A stretch of 64,000 nt of DNA from Phaeosaccion multiseriatum. Its lineage: Eukaryota > Ochrophyta, other classes. A program made the translations under genes and the position numbers. How positions within the stretch are numbered: the stretch's first letter is position 1; every line of letters starts with the position of its first letter. Shown piece by piece: positions 42,043 through 52,027 of this stretch. Where the stretch lies: the NCBI GenBank assembly GCA_965112735.1, contig OZ218957.1, positions 2,170,001 through 2,234,000 on the forward strand. The letters are read 5' to 3'. The notes beneath the pieces were generated by a model. It ran no database searches. It was not told where the DNA came from and worked only from the letters and a program-made list of their open reading frames with translations.

Positions 42043-42727
42043 TGCCTCCCGCCTCCGCCCCTGGATTTCAGCCCTCTCGACTCTCCGCGTCACAATCCGT
42101 CAGTGATACGCCTGTTGCTTTGTCGTATGCCTTGTCCACCGCTGCTCCCGCGCGTCCGGCTGCTGCTCCTCTCCTTTCCTGTGGAATGACTTACCTCTTT
42201 CGAAGACAGCAGCTCGTAGCACTCCACCCGCCGCTATGCAACAAAAGATGTTCTATTTCCCTCGCTCTCTGCTCTCTCTGCTCTCTCTCTTACGCGGATT
42301 TGGGGGGAGAGGCCAATTTTGCCCCCCTGGGTTTCCCATGGTTGCGACAGGCTGAAGAGAGCGCCTTGCTTGGGTACACGGAGCCGGGGCGATAGGCCGG
42401 CGATCGGACAGCCAGATAGAGACCAGGTGAGACGCGGCTGAAAGGCGTGCCGCTGATATTATGCTGCTTGCCTTGCAGCGCAGCTTGGGCAAGGGGATAT
42501 CAAAAGGGGGGCCTGTTGATATTTTGCTCTCATCCTCTCTGCCTTGCCTCCTCTCTTCCCTCGCCTCCTTACGTCATCCTGCCGTGTCGGAGGAGGAGTA
42601 TGACCTCGACCCTCAAGGCTCTGACACTTCTTCTCTGCGCTCACGATGCGTGAACAGCCCTAACCATGTCTTTTTGTCTTCCCTCCCTAGGGACTAGGCC
42701 AGGCCAGGGCGAGGCTCCTCGGGTGAG
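42043..42727. promoter_or_regulatory. Probable bidirectional promoter of PABPN1 and CNOT10
   Basis: 685 bp lie between the two divergent ATGs. The region includes CTCTCTGCTCTCTCTGC repeats near 42260-42290. No TATA-like element is obvious. The two genes act at opposite ends of poly(A)-tail metabolism (tail synthesis versus deadenylation), so shared regulation would make sense, but nothing in the sequence proves it. Confidence 0.45.
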
Positions 42728-43078
42728 ATGTCCCAGGAAGCTCACACTTACTTCAATACTGGCCAGTACGAGCGAGCGCTGGATCTGGTGGAGAAGCTTA
42801 GCCAGAGCTCTTCCGGGAATGGCGGTGGCAATGGCAATAGCAGGGCTGGGGGGGGTGGGGGAGGTGGTGGGGCAGCAGCCAACACCGACCTGCGAGGAGA
42901 GCACAACCGCGTGTTGGCCAAGGCAGGCATGATTGGCTTCGGCAAGCCACATGAGATGGCCGGGCGCCTGGCAGCCATCAAGCAGGAGATGCGGAAGAGG
43001 GCTTTGGGGGCGGCGGCGGCGGCAGGAGAAGGAGGTGGCGAGGGAGACGATAAGTCGTCCGCAAAGGCGGGGAAAGGC

Positions 43079-43111
<33 letters not shown>

Positions 43112-46100
43112 AGCGACCCAAGTAACGGCATGAGTAACGGCAACGGTACCAAGGCCGGTGGGGGGGGTCTGTTGTCCCCAGCCGCTGCGGCGGAGGGGCT
43201 GGCAGACTTGGACGCGGATGCTGCGGTGCTGCTCTACAACCTGGCCGCGTATTGCTTCGGCTGCAAGCAATACGGTGCCGCTCGGGCCATTCTCGAGCAC
43301 CTCTTTCTTCATATTGAGCCCTTGGAGGAGCCGCTGGCGGTGAGCGGCAATGACCATTTCTCTCTCTCCCATACTCTCTCTGTATCTCCCTCTGAGTGTG
43401 TCTTGTCTTTCTGCGTGTGTACGTGTGACTGAACTCTCCATCTGAAGATCCGTTGCTCTCCACTCTGAAAGCGCGCCGAAGCTATGAACGCTCCTCCCAG
43501 GCCTTTCCCGTGACGCCCTGGCCTCTGCTGTCTTCTGCTGTCGCTGCTGTTGTCAACCCCCCCTCACCGACCCCTTCATCCGTCTATCTCCACGTCATCT
43601 GCTCACCTTCGCCCCTCTGCCCCTCTCACCGCACTCTTCACGCCTTGATTCCATAAGGTCCATATCTGCTTTTTGCTCTTGGACGTGCTCTTCCACTCCG
43701 CGAGGGGAGCTCTCCACAGCGAAGAGGATAAGAAGCACTTCGACTTGCAGTCAGAGGTCGTTCTTAAGTTCCTGGAGAAGCCACACGCTCTCAACGGAGC
43801 CACGACGGCGGCGGGCGGGGGCGATAGCGACGGAAAGGGTGGAGGAGGAGGAGGGGGGGGAGGTGGAGGGGGAGGGGCGGAGGATGGAGAGGAGAACACT
43901 GATCAAGTAGAATTCGCCTTTCGACTGCATCTGTACAAAAGTAAAAAGTTATTATTGCTGGAGCAGGTCAAGAGCGTAAAGAAGGAGATTAAGGGAGCCC
44001 TGGAGATCTTCCAACGCCAGCGGGGGGGCACGGACGCGAGCAGCGGTGGTGGCGGCGGCGGAGGAGGAGGAGGGGGTGGTGCAGACTCTAGCGGCAAAGG
44101 AGGAGGAGGAGGAGGAGGAGGAGGAGGAGGAGGAGGGGCCTCAGCTTCTGCCACCGCTGCTGCCACGGGTGCTCTGTCTCCCCTGCCGGCCCCTGGGGTG
44201 CAGAACATGACGGCACTGTATCTCAAGGCCAACTTTGAGTACATGCGGGAGAACCATCGGAAGGCCCTCAAGCTGCTGGCATCATGCCACGGTGAGGCTG
44301 TGTGTGTATGTATGTGTGTGCGCGCGTGTGTGTAGGCGTGTGGGCATTTACGTTTGTGTTGCTGTGCTGCTGCTCTCTCCCCAATCCTTGTTCTTCTTGT
44401 TCTCCTTCTCCTCCTTCAGGCTTGGGGGGCAGCGATGAGTACTCTGGACCAGGAGAGCCTGTGGGACCCATGTTCTTCAACAACATGGGCTGTCTGCACT
44501 ATAAGCTAGGTCGCTACCACGTGGCGCTGCACTACTACAAGAAGTAAGTGCTTGCTGCGGGCGGTACTGGGCAAGTGGGCGGAGGAGGAGAAGGAGGAGG
44601 TCGAGGACGAGGAGGAGGAAGAGGGGGAGAGGTAGGGTATAGGGTAGGGAGGCGTGGGGGTTGGTGGAGGAAGGATGTGTGGGGAAGAAAGCGCCCCTCC
44701 CAGTCGCATTCGAGTGTGCCCTTTGTGTATCTTCTACCTCCTTCTATCGTGTTTGTTCATTGGTGGAAATGGACCTGATAGCTGTACTCCTTGCATTCGC
44801 GTAAGAGGCCTAATCAGTTGTGTGTTGGTTTTGATGTCTCCCTTCCTTCTTCCCTTCGCCCACCTTCCCCCCCGGCACAGAGCGCTAGAGTCGATTGAGA
44901 GTGGTGTGCTCGACGGTGAGGCAGTGTCCCTGGGACGGGTAGGCTCGGAGCCTTCTTGCGAGGTACTGTACAACACGGGCCTACAGCTGCTCCTTACGGG
45001 CAAGCCACGAGAGGCCCTCAAGTGCTTTGAGATGGCGGCAAAGCTCTTTTCGGCCAGGCCGCACGTATGGCTGCGGATGGCGGAGTGTTGTATAGCTGTC
45101 CATCGGCAACGGCTGGCAGAGGCAGAAGAGGCAGGAGCAGGGGTAGGCGGGGCAGCGGAGACAGGAGGAGCGGGGGCCAGCAGCAGCAGTGCCGGCAGTA
45201 GCAGCCGAAGGAATCACTTGATACGCGCGTCAGTAGGTAGCGGGGCACGGCGAAGAGTGGTCGTGGCGGTGGATGCTAATCACGGAGAGGAGGTAGAAGT
45301 AGCAGCAAGAGGAGGAGGAGGCGAGGCAGCGAAAGGGTCAGCAGGAGGAGGGGCGGCGAGCGGCGGAGTCAAAAGCGACGCAGCAAGCAGAGACGCCTGC
45401 TGCTCCATGGCATATGCGAGCCGCTGTTTGCACAATGTGCTTTACCTCTGCGCCAGAGGGGCGAGAACAAGCCGAGACAGGGAGGGAAGGAGCGGCAGCA
45501 AGTTAGGCTACTCCCCTCGACTCACTGCGAAGCACCTCAACTCTTCCCGGAAGGATGCAGCAGCAGCGGCGGCAGGCGGAGGAGGAGGCGGAGACAGCGG
45601 TGGTGGTGGGGGGGACGGGGGCGGCAACGCGGGTGGAGTGGAAGGCGGTGATAGCAGTGGTGCAGGCAGCGGACCGGACGACGGAAGCGATATTGAGGTG
45701 TGCCAGGCGGCCTTGTTGGATCTTTCGTATGTGCACTTGCATTTGCAGGACCCCGTGTTGGCCCTGGACTATGCCACCCGACTCTTAGCAGCTGCGAATG
45801 TGGTGAGTGGAAGCATTGAGCGCTCTGATGGTGCTGCCCTCCGGTCCAAAGGAGGAGGGGATTTGTTGTTCTGCCCCAACTCGTGTGCTCTCACATCACA
45901 GCTTCAGAACGTCTCCATGTGCTGTTGTTTACCCCCCTGGGGATGCTTCCCTTATCTCAATCCTCTCTCCGTTCTCCGCTGCCTCTCTGACCTGACCCCG
46001 GACCCGGCCCCTGACTCCTTGACTCTTCCCCACCGCCGTCGTCTTGTCCTTCACTTGTCTTTCACCACAGTCCGAGGTTCGTCGCCATGTAGCGCATGTG

Positions 46101-46592
46101 TACGCGGCAGAGTGTCTGTGCGACTTGGGCCGCCCCGCAGAGGCTTTGGCGCACCTCGCTCCCAACGGGCAAATGCTCAAGGAGGAGACGGCGGCGGAGG
46201 CGGCGATGGCAGCAGCGGCCCCCACCGCTGCGCATTGTCTTTCTTCCTCGAGAGACGAAGGAGGAGGGTTGACCAGCAACAATGCCACCACCGCCAACAC
46301 CACGTCTGCCACTTCCTCCTCCAGCTCCAACACCACTAGCAGCAGCAGCAGCAGCAGCAGTGATATGGGGGCGCGTGCCCGGAGCAGCCTTCATGTGAAT
46401 CTCGCCACAGTCTACGCTCAGCAGGGGGCTCAGGGGCTGCCAGCGGCGGAGAAGTGTCTGCAGACGGCCTTGCGCATCTGCCCCACCAATGCGGACGTGC
46501 AGCGCATGTATGTGTACGTGCTGCTGAGGGGGGGTAAGACGGCCTTGGCGTTGCAGGTACTCAAGGAGGGCAGGCTGAGTGCCAGGGGCTGA
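42728..46592 (+). CDS. CNOT10: CCR4-NOT complex subunit 10 (TPR protein)
   Basis: Five exons: 42728-43339, 43658-44291, 44420-44543, 44881-45802, 46071-46592; 937 residues, GT-AG introns and continuous frame. It starts MSQEAHTYFNTGQYERALDLVEKL, a TPR. Family-typical segments follow: AVLLYNLAAYCFGCKQYGAA, HLFLHIEPLEEPLA, VHICFLLLDVLFHSARG, MFFNNMGCLHYKLGRYHVAL with HYYKKALESIE, and VLYNTGLQLLLTGKPREALK. CNOT10 joins CNOT11 in a module of the cytoplasmic deadenylase complex. It is longer than animal CNOT10 (about 740 residues) because of Gly, Gln, Ser and Ala runs encoded by GGA, CAG and AGC repeats between TPR blocks. Assignment rests on TPR order and the IEPLEEPLA/FFNNMGCLHYKLG signatures. 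Confidence 0.88.
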
Positions 46593-47279
46593 GGCTTGAG
46601 GTTTAGCGGCAGCAGCAGCAGTTGGTGATACCGTAGCAGCAGCAGCAGCAGAGGAGGTGGAGGAAGACGAACCGCAACGCCTTCCCCAGAGGAGATGGAG
46701 GAAGAAGAGGAGGGGGAGGGAGAGGGGGAAGAGGAGCAGGAGGAGAAGGATGGCAAGAGTGTGAGAGGGAGGAGCCCAGTGCGACTGACAGTGTGGCCAG
46801 ACACGCAGGTAGAGAACCTCTTGTGTGGGTACACGTGGTCGACGGCGAGAGCTCTGGCTCTTGCTGCTGCTGTATCACCACTGCTCTTGCCGCTGCTGTA
46901 TCACCAACTGCTCTGCTCCTGCTGCGACGTTGCGTGCGATGGTTGACGGTGGAGAGACGTGTCTTTTTCGCAAAGAGGTGAGGGAAGGCAGTGAGCCCGG
47001 CCGGGTACCGAGAGTGAATAGAGTCATATGGGGTGCGACACAAACATGCAGACTGGCAGAGGCACGTCGGCAGGATTATGGGCAGACTACTGCTGTCTGC
47101 GGCACCCGACAAGGGCAGAAGACAGCATATTAATGACACTGCTTTTTAAGTTTTTTTTTGTCACCCGGTACTCGGGATCACGGGGCCGACACTGAACGAC
47201 CAACTTTCCCCTCTTCCTCTCTCTCGCTAAACGCTAAACGGACAGCTATCGTACGGCAGCAATACCCTATTTGATTTTT
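46593..47279. other. 3' flank of CNOT10 with three copies of the CAGTTGGTGATACAG motif
   Basis: No gene recognised. Carries the dispersed motif at about 46617-46636 (plus), and two minus-orientation copies at about 46867-46882 and 46894-46912, each next to CAG/CTG repeats. The frames here are Glu-rich or Leu-rich repeat products. Confidence 0.6.
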
Positions 47280-47660
47280 CGATTTTGATGGGACCTCTCG
47301 TGTTGGGGCGTCTTCCTGTGGTGGAGTGGGTGCTGCCACATCCCAAGGTCAGAGCTCGGATGGAGGCGGCAGGGGAAAACAGCACGTGGAGGGGCGGGCC
47401 TAGATGGGAGGCCGAAGCAGGCAATCTGGAAGTGCTGCAGTTGTTGCACGCAAACGCACGGGAGCTGTGCAGGTGGGATGAAGGTGTGTGCAGCTCCGCA
47501 GTTCGTAGCGCCAAGAGCCTCTCTGACCTCTTCCCTCCCTCCCTTCCTTGAAATATGCGCTTGTTGATGACTGGGATATAAAGCCGCCTTTGAGAAGATG
47601 AAGCAGTGGGTGCACGCAAATGGACACCCTCCTACTGTCAGGACTGACGGCGCCTAGTTA
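47280..47660 (+). pseudogene. Ankyrin-repeat gene relic
   Basis: Reads VLGRLPVVEWVLPHP, then EAEAGNLEVLQLLHANAREL followed by CRWDEGVCSSAV, then in another frame GYKAAFEKMKQWVHANGHP. These match the stramenopile ankyrin consensus 'GHLEVLKWLHANGCPWDE.TC..AA'. The pieces are broken by frame changes and a stop near 47550 and lack both ends. It is best read as a decayed fragment rather than a gene. Confidence 0.5.
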
Positions 47661-48838
47661 GAAAATAGCTCGATGAGCGCCTTGCCCCGCACGACCGCCG
47701 GCACGGGCCTTACTACAAGAATATACTTCCCTCCATTCAATGCCTCAAAAGTGCTCTTTCTCTAGTCCTCCTCCGTGAGCTGTACTGCTCGATATCTTCG
47801 TCCTCGCATGGCCTTTGCACCGCTGTAGCTCGACTCGGATTCCCTTCTCCATAGCCTCCTTCCCGACTCCCCACCACCTACACCCCGCTCTACACAATCA
47901 ACGAAGCCCCAAAGCGCATTCTACCCACCATACCCCGAAAGCCTAACCCACTCGTGTGCGTGCTGCTGCTGCTGCTGCTGCCTGTGTGCCTCCCCAGTGG
48001 CGGGACTCTCCAGCCGCCCATCGCCCACCCCGCCCTCTGTGGATTGCCACCTAACTCTGACCCCTTACCTTCCCTTTCCCTTGTGTGCGGCCTCGCTCGT
48101 GTGCCCGCCAGCCCCGTAGTCTCCAATTCCTTCCCCAGCCAGCACACCCACTCCCTGACTCATGACTCCCCCCCCCCCTTCCTCTCCCCCACTACACCCT
48201 GCCCTCACCCCTCCTCCCCGCACTCCTTGCCCACTGGCGAGCGGCGGTGTGCACAGTTGCAGGCGTGATGCCACATCCACTGCCATCCGCGCTGCTGGGC
48301 TGCATGAGAGATCTTCAGACTGGGCAAAACAATCACCATGGAGCTCTTCGGCCCGGCGCTGTGCAATTCCGTTCCAATCAATCCTTCCCCTTCTCCTCCT
48401 CTTCCCCCCCCCCCTCCCCTCCTCCTCCTCCTCCTCCTTCTCTCCGTGCTTCAGTGGGGCTTGATTTGGGGCCCCCATCAAGTACAAACTCAAATTCAAC
48501 TCTCAACAATGGCCCTTGCAATCTCGATCCAGCCGCTAGAGCAGTACGACACTCTGCGAGAGACCTTATCCGAGCAGCGCAACAGCTCCGCCTGATGGCA
48601 GCAAAAGGCCCCCGAGAAGAATATCAGAGGAGAGTCAAAGCAAGGGGACAGCAGAAAGAAAGAAATGGGGGGCGGGGAGGAGAGATTCAGTCAATGCGTG
48701 GTGGCACTATGATACGGCAGCAGAAACACTGTCAAGAAAGGCGCTTCCCTCGAACAAGAGGAGAGCCTTCGAGTGAAGTGTATTCCCTCCTCCTCCTTCC
48801 TCTTAGGTCCATCCCGTCCCTCCCGTCCTGGCATGCCG
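47661..48838. other. Intergenic region, no gene recognised
   Basis: Pyrimidine-rich stretches (CCCT and CTCCT tracts at 48165-48225 and 48390-48445) and a CTG tract near 47970. A missing 3' exon of the minus-strand leucine-rich gene could lie here, but no homologous segment was found by eye. Near its right edge CTCTG repeats (48885-48910) begin. Confidence 0.45.
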
Positions 48839-51597
48839 TCACTCTTCGAATACCCTCCTCCCTCTTTTCTCCTCTCCTCTCCGCTCTGCTCTGCTCTGCT
48901 CTGCTCTGCTCTCTCTTACATCAGTCGGAGTGTACCCATGGGTCGTCTTCGCCGTCCCTTGTCCAGTGGTCAAAGGAGTCACAGCGATGAACTTCAGTCT
49001 GCGACTGCGGCTGTGACCACCACCACCACTTGCACTCGCACCTCCTCCCCCCGCTGCCCCGCTCCTCGCGTCGATGAAGGACATCCATGCGGGCTGCTGG
49101 AAGGAGAAGGCCTCCAGCTCCAGATGCACCAGGTTGGGCAGGCCGTGCCCCATCTCCACAAGGACCTTGTCCCAATCGGCCTTGAGCTTCTCGTACACAG
49201 CCGCTCCGGGGGCCGACCCGCGGAGTCTGAGCATGCGCAGAGTGAGGGACAAGCCCGAGGTGAGCGTCTGCAGGCCCACCGGGGAAATACCCACCACGGT
49301 TAGCTTCTCGCTCTCGCTGCGGGTGCGGAAGGAGGTGTAGGCGAAATTCAGCGCCTGCAGCTTGGGGAGGGCAGTCACGCACTTGTGCAACTCGAGATCG
49401 GCGCTGTCGCCCCAAGTGTGCAGGCTGGTGCTGAGTCCCTTAAGTCCCGGGAACTGGCTGCCCAGCTCGCTCCAGTCCGTGGCGTGCGTCATGCCCTTCG
49501 CCCTCGTTTTGTCGAGGAAGTCCAGGGCGGGGGCGGCGGAGTGAAGGCTCTTGAAGTTGCCCACTTTCATGCCCCCCCCGAGGGTGATGGCGGAGATCTT
49601 CCTCCACGGGTTGGAGCGAGGGATGCGCTCCAGCACGTATAGCAGCATACTCCACTTCATCCTGCGGGGACACTGGGAGGAGGAGGAGGAGGAAGGAGAG
49701 GGACAGAGAGAGGCGGAGGCAGAGGAGGAGGAGGAGGAGGAGGAGGAGGAGGAGGAGGAGGAGGAGGAGGAGGAGGAGGAGGAGGAGGAGGAGGAGGAGG
49801 AGGAGGAGGAGGAGGAGGAGGAAGGAGAGGGAGAGAGAGGCGGAGGCGGAGGAGAAGAAGAAGGAGGAAGAGGAGCATGCAAAGTAAAATTAGACGTGCA
49901 GCACGAGCGGTGGTAATAGTAGCGGCGGCAGCAGCAGTCACAGTCGGGAGGGGCACAGCGATTCATTGCTGCCAAGAGAGAGGTGCTCCCCCACTCCTTC
50001 ACTGAGAGGAAGGCGGTGCCGAGACCACAGTGTGTGCTCGTGCGCCTTGCCATCCACTGCCATCGATCGGCCTTTCCGCACGTACCACCAAGTGCTGCCA
50101 GGGAGGGAGCTGCGAGGTCGTCCTCCACCACCCCTTGCTAACGGAGCTCGTCCTGGAGGGGGAGAGGCAGGTGAGGCAGGAGGACCGAACCGGCCGTAGG
50201 GGAAGGAAGGAGCAAGGAAGGAAGAAGAAAGAAGGAAGGAAGGAAGGAAGGAAGGAAGGAAGGAAGGACGGAAGGAAGGGAGGACAGAAGGAACAAGGAA
50301 GAAAGGGAGGTAGGAAGGAAGGAAGGAAGGAAGGGAGGAATGAAGGAAAGAAGAAAGGAAGGAAGGGGGAAGGGAGGAAGGGAGGAAGGGAGGAAGGGAG
50401 GAAGCAAAGAAGGAAGGGAGGAAGAGAGTGAGAAGGGGGCGGAGGAAATGCACGCCCCTGTCACGGGAGAGGAAGGAAAACATACAAAGGCGGCTCCGCC
50501 AAAGGGCGGATGTATAGCTTGACAGGTAGCGAGTGAGATTGTTGATTGTTGACATGGCGAAAGTACGCATGGCGCAGCCATTTGTTGCTTGACTCAGGAG
50601 AGGACATCGTCGCTTACATGAGCGCCGTGTCCCTGTCCAGCATGCTGATGATCCTGCCGAAGACCTTTGCGCACGTGTGTGTGTGTATAGGTCGTTGCGT
50701 TCCGATGCAAGCAAGGAGAGAGAGAGGGAAGAGGGGGATAGGTAGTGAGGTCCTCTCCTCTCGATTCTCTTTCTATATATACATAGACTGCACGAGATGC
50801 CAGAGAGGCCCCGTCTTGTCCTTCCAAGTCGCTGCTTACCTCAGGCAAGATGGGCATTCCCATGATGAGCACTGGCGGCTGCTGCTCGGACCTCTCCTCC
50901 CTCTCCCGCGTTCGGCGATCGCACTCTCTCTCCCACACCTGCCAGAGAGTGATTGAAGGAGGAAGAGGGAACGAGAAGGCACGTCAAGATCTAAAAAAGG
51001 AGAGAACACTTTGTTCTCAGCGTTTTCCTTGAATGAATGGGGCAAGGCGGTCAGTGCTGTGTGGCCTTCCCTTAAGTGTACCTTGACTCCCTCCACCCCC
51101 GTCCTAGTTCAGTCCACAGCCTCTGAAAATAAAGGTAGAAGACAATGCTTACAGAGAGTACCATGGCCTCCTCCCCTCCCCCCTTTTCTCACCGTAGCCA
51201 GGCGAGACGTAGCCTTCTTGAGAGTGTCGAAGCTCTTGTCTGCCAGCATTGCCTTCGAAGGTAGCAGCATCCGCAGCGAATCCGCCGCCTCCGCCGTTTT
51301 CCCGCCCTGCAGAGCCTCCAAAAGAGCCACCACCAGCGGGCAGTTCCGACTCTGCTCGTCCAGTGTGGCCCCCGCCTCCTCACCGGGTATCACCTCCTCC
51401 TTCTCCAGCTCCTCCTGGTGCTTTGACGGCTGCTTCTTGGCCTTACTCTTGGGCCTCTTCCTGGGCCTGTGCCCCCCAAATAACACCATCCCCATTCCCA
51501 TGCTGAACCCTTCGTAGCCGTACACTCCGATTCCATCACTGTCGTAACCACCGCTGTCGTAACCAACGTCGTCGTAATCATCCTCACTGTAAAACAT
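48839..51597 (-). CDS. Leucine-rich protein of unknown family, paralogue A
   Basis: Five exons: 51597-51193, 50938-50840, 50664-50618, 50152-50086, 49672-48839; 483 residues. The N-terminus is acidic and Tyr/Gly-rich (MFYSEDDYDDVGYDSGGYDS), then basic. Then comes the conserved block NCPLVVALLEALQGGKTAEA, matched in paralogue B by NTPFVKALLAALQEGDTGLV. The last exon has amphipathic leucine-rich segments (MKWSMLLYVLERIPRSNPWRK, ALPKLQALNFAYTSF, LPNLVHLELEAFSF) suggesting an LRR-like solenoid. Exons 2 and 3 are 99 and 47 nt, exactly as in paralogue B. The intron 50085-49673, filled by GGA repeats, is absent from B. The C-terminus is uncertain: homology to B fades at 48920, where a GTAAGAG donor occurs, so a further exon may exist. 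Confidence 0.72.
49675..49832. repeat. (GGA)n microsatellite in the intron unique to paralogue A
   Basis: About 150 bp of nearly pure GGA triplets directly adjacent to the acceptor site at 49673. In the sense (minus) strand it is a long pyrimidine tract that could serve as an extended polypyrimidine tract. Confidence 0.95.
50205..50435. repeat. (GGAA)n tract in intron 3 of paralogue A
   Basis: GGAA/GGGA tetranucleotides over about 230 bp; pyrimidine-rich in the sense strand of the gene and close upstream of the exon 4 acceptor (50153). Confidence 0.95.
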
Positions 51598-52027
51598 CGT
51601 GATGTAATGTCGGGAAGCCCGCTCTCTGTTGCTCCCGGTTTCGCCTCCCCCTCTTTCTCCCTCCCCTCCTCCGCCCCCCTTCCCTCCCGGTTAAGGGAAA
51701 TAAGCAACCCTGTACCTCTCTTTCCCTTCCACTCCCCCTTTCCCTGCCTGTGCTGCAGCTGAACAACTAGCTGCTGGTTCCCCCCGATTTCGATTTCCTC
51801 TTCCGCTCGGTCTTTCCCTCCGTCTCTCTCTCCTGCCCTGCAGCGAACCAGCCGAAGCCTCCCGCCCTGTCTGTAGAGTGCAGGCAAGCAGAAGAGTGTG
51901 CTTTGCTTCTTGAGTTCGTCGTTGTGGAAGGGAAAGAGAAAAGGACATGTTGTGGTGATACGAGCCAGTTGTGCCTCAGCGCCGAGGAGGCGGGCCGAGG
52001 CAGGGCGGGGCGCAGTGGGATAAGACT
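51598..52027. promoter_or_regulatory. Shared intergenic region between divergent paralogues A and B
   Basis: 430 bp separate the ATG codons of the two paralogues. The region is pyrimidine-rich on the plus strand near 51640-51700. No inverted symmetry of promoter elements was seen by eye. Confidence 0.5.
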
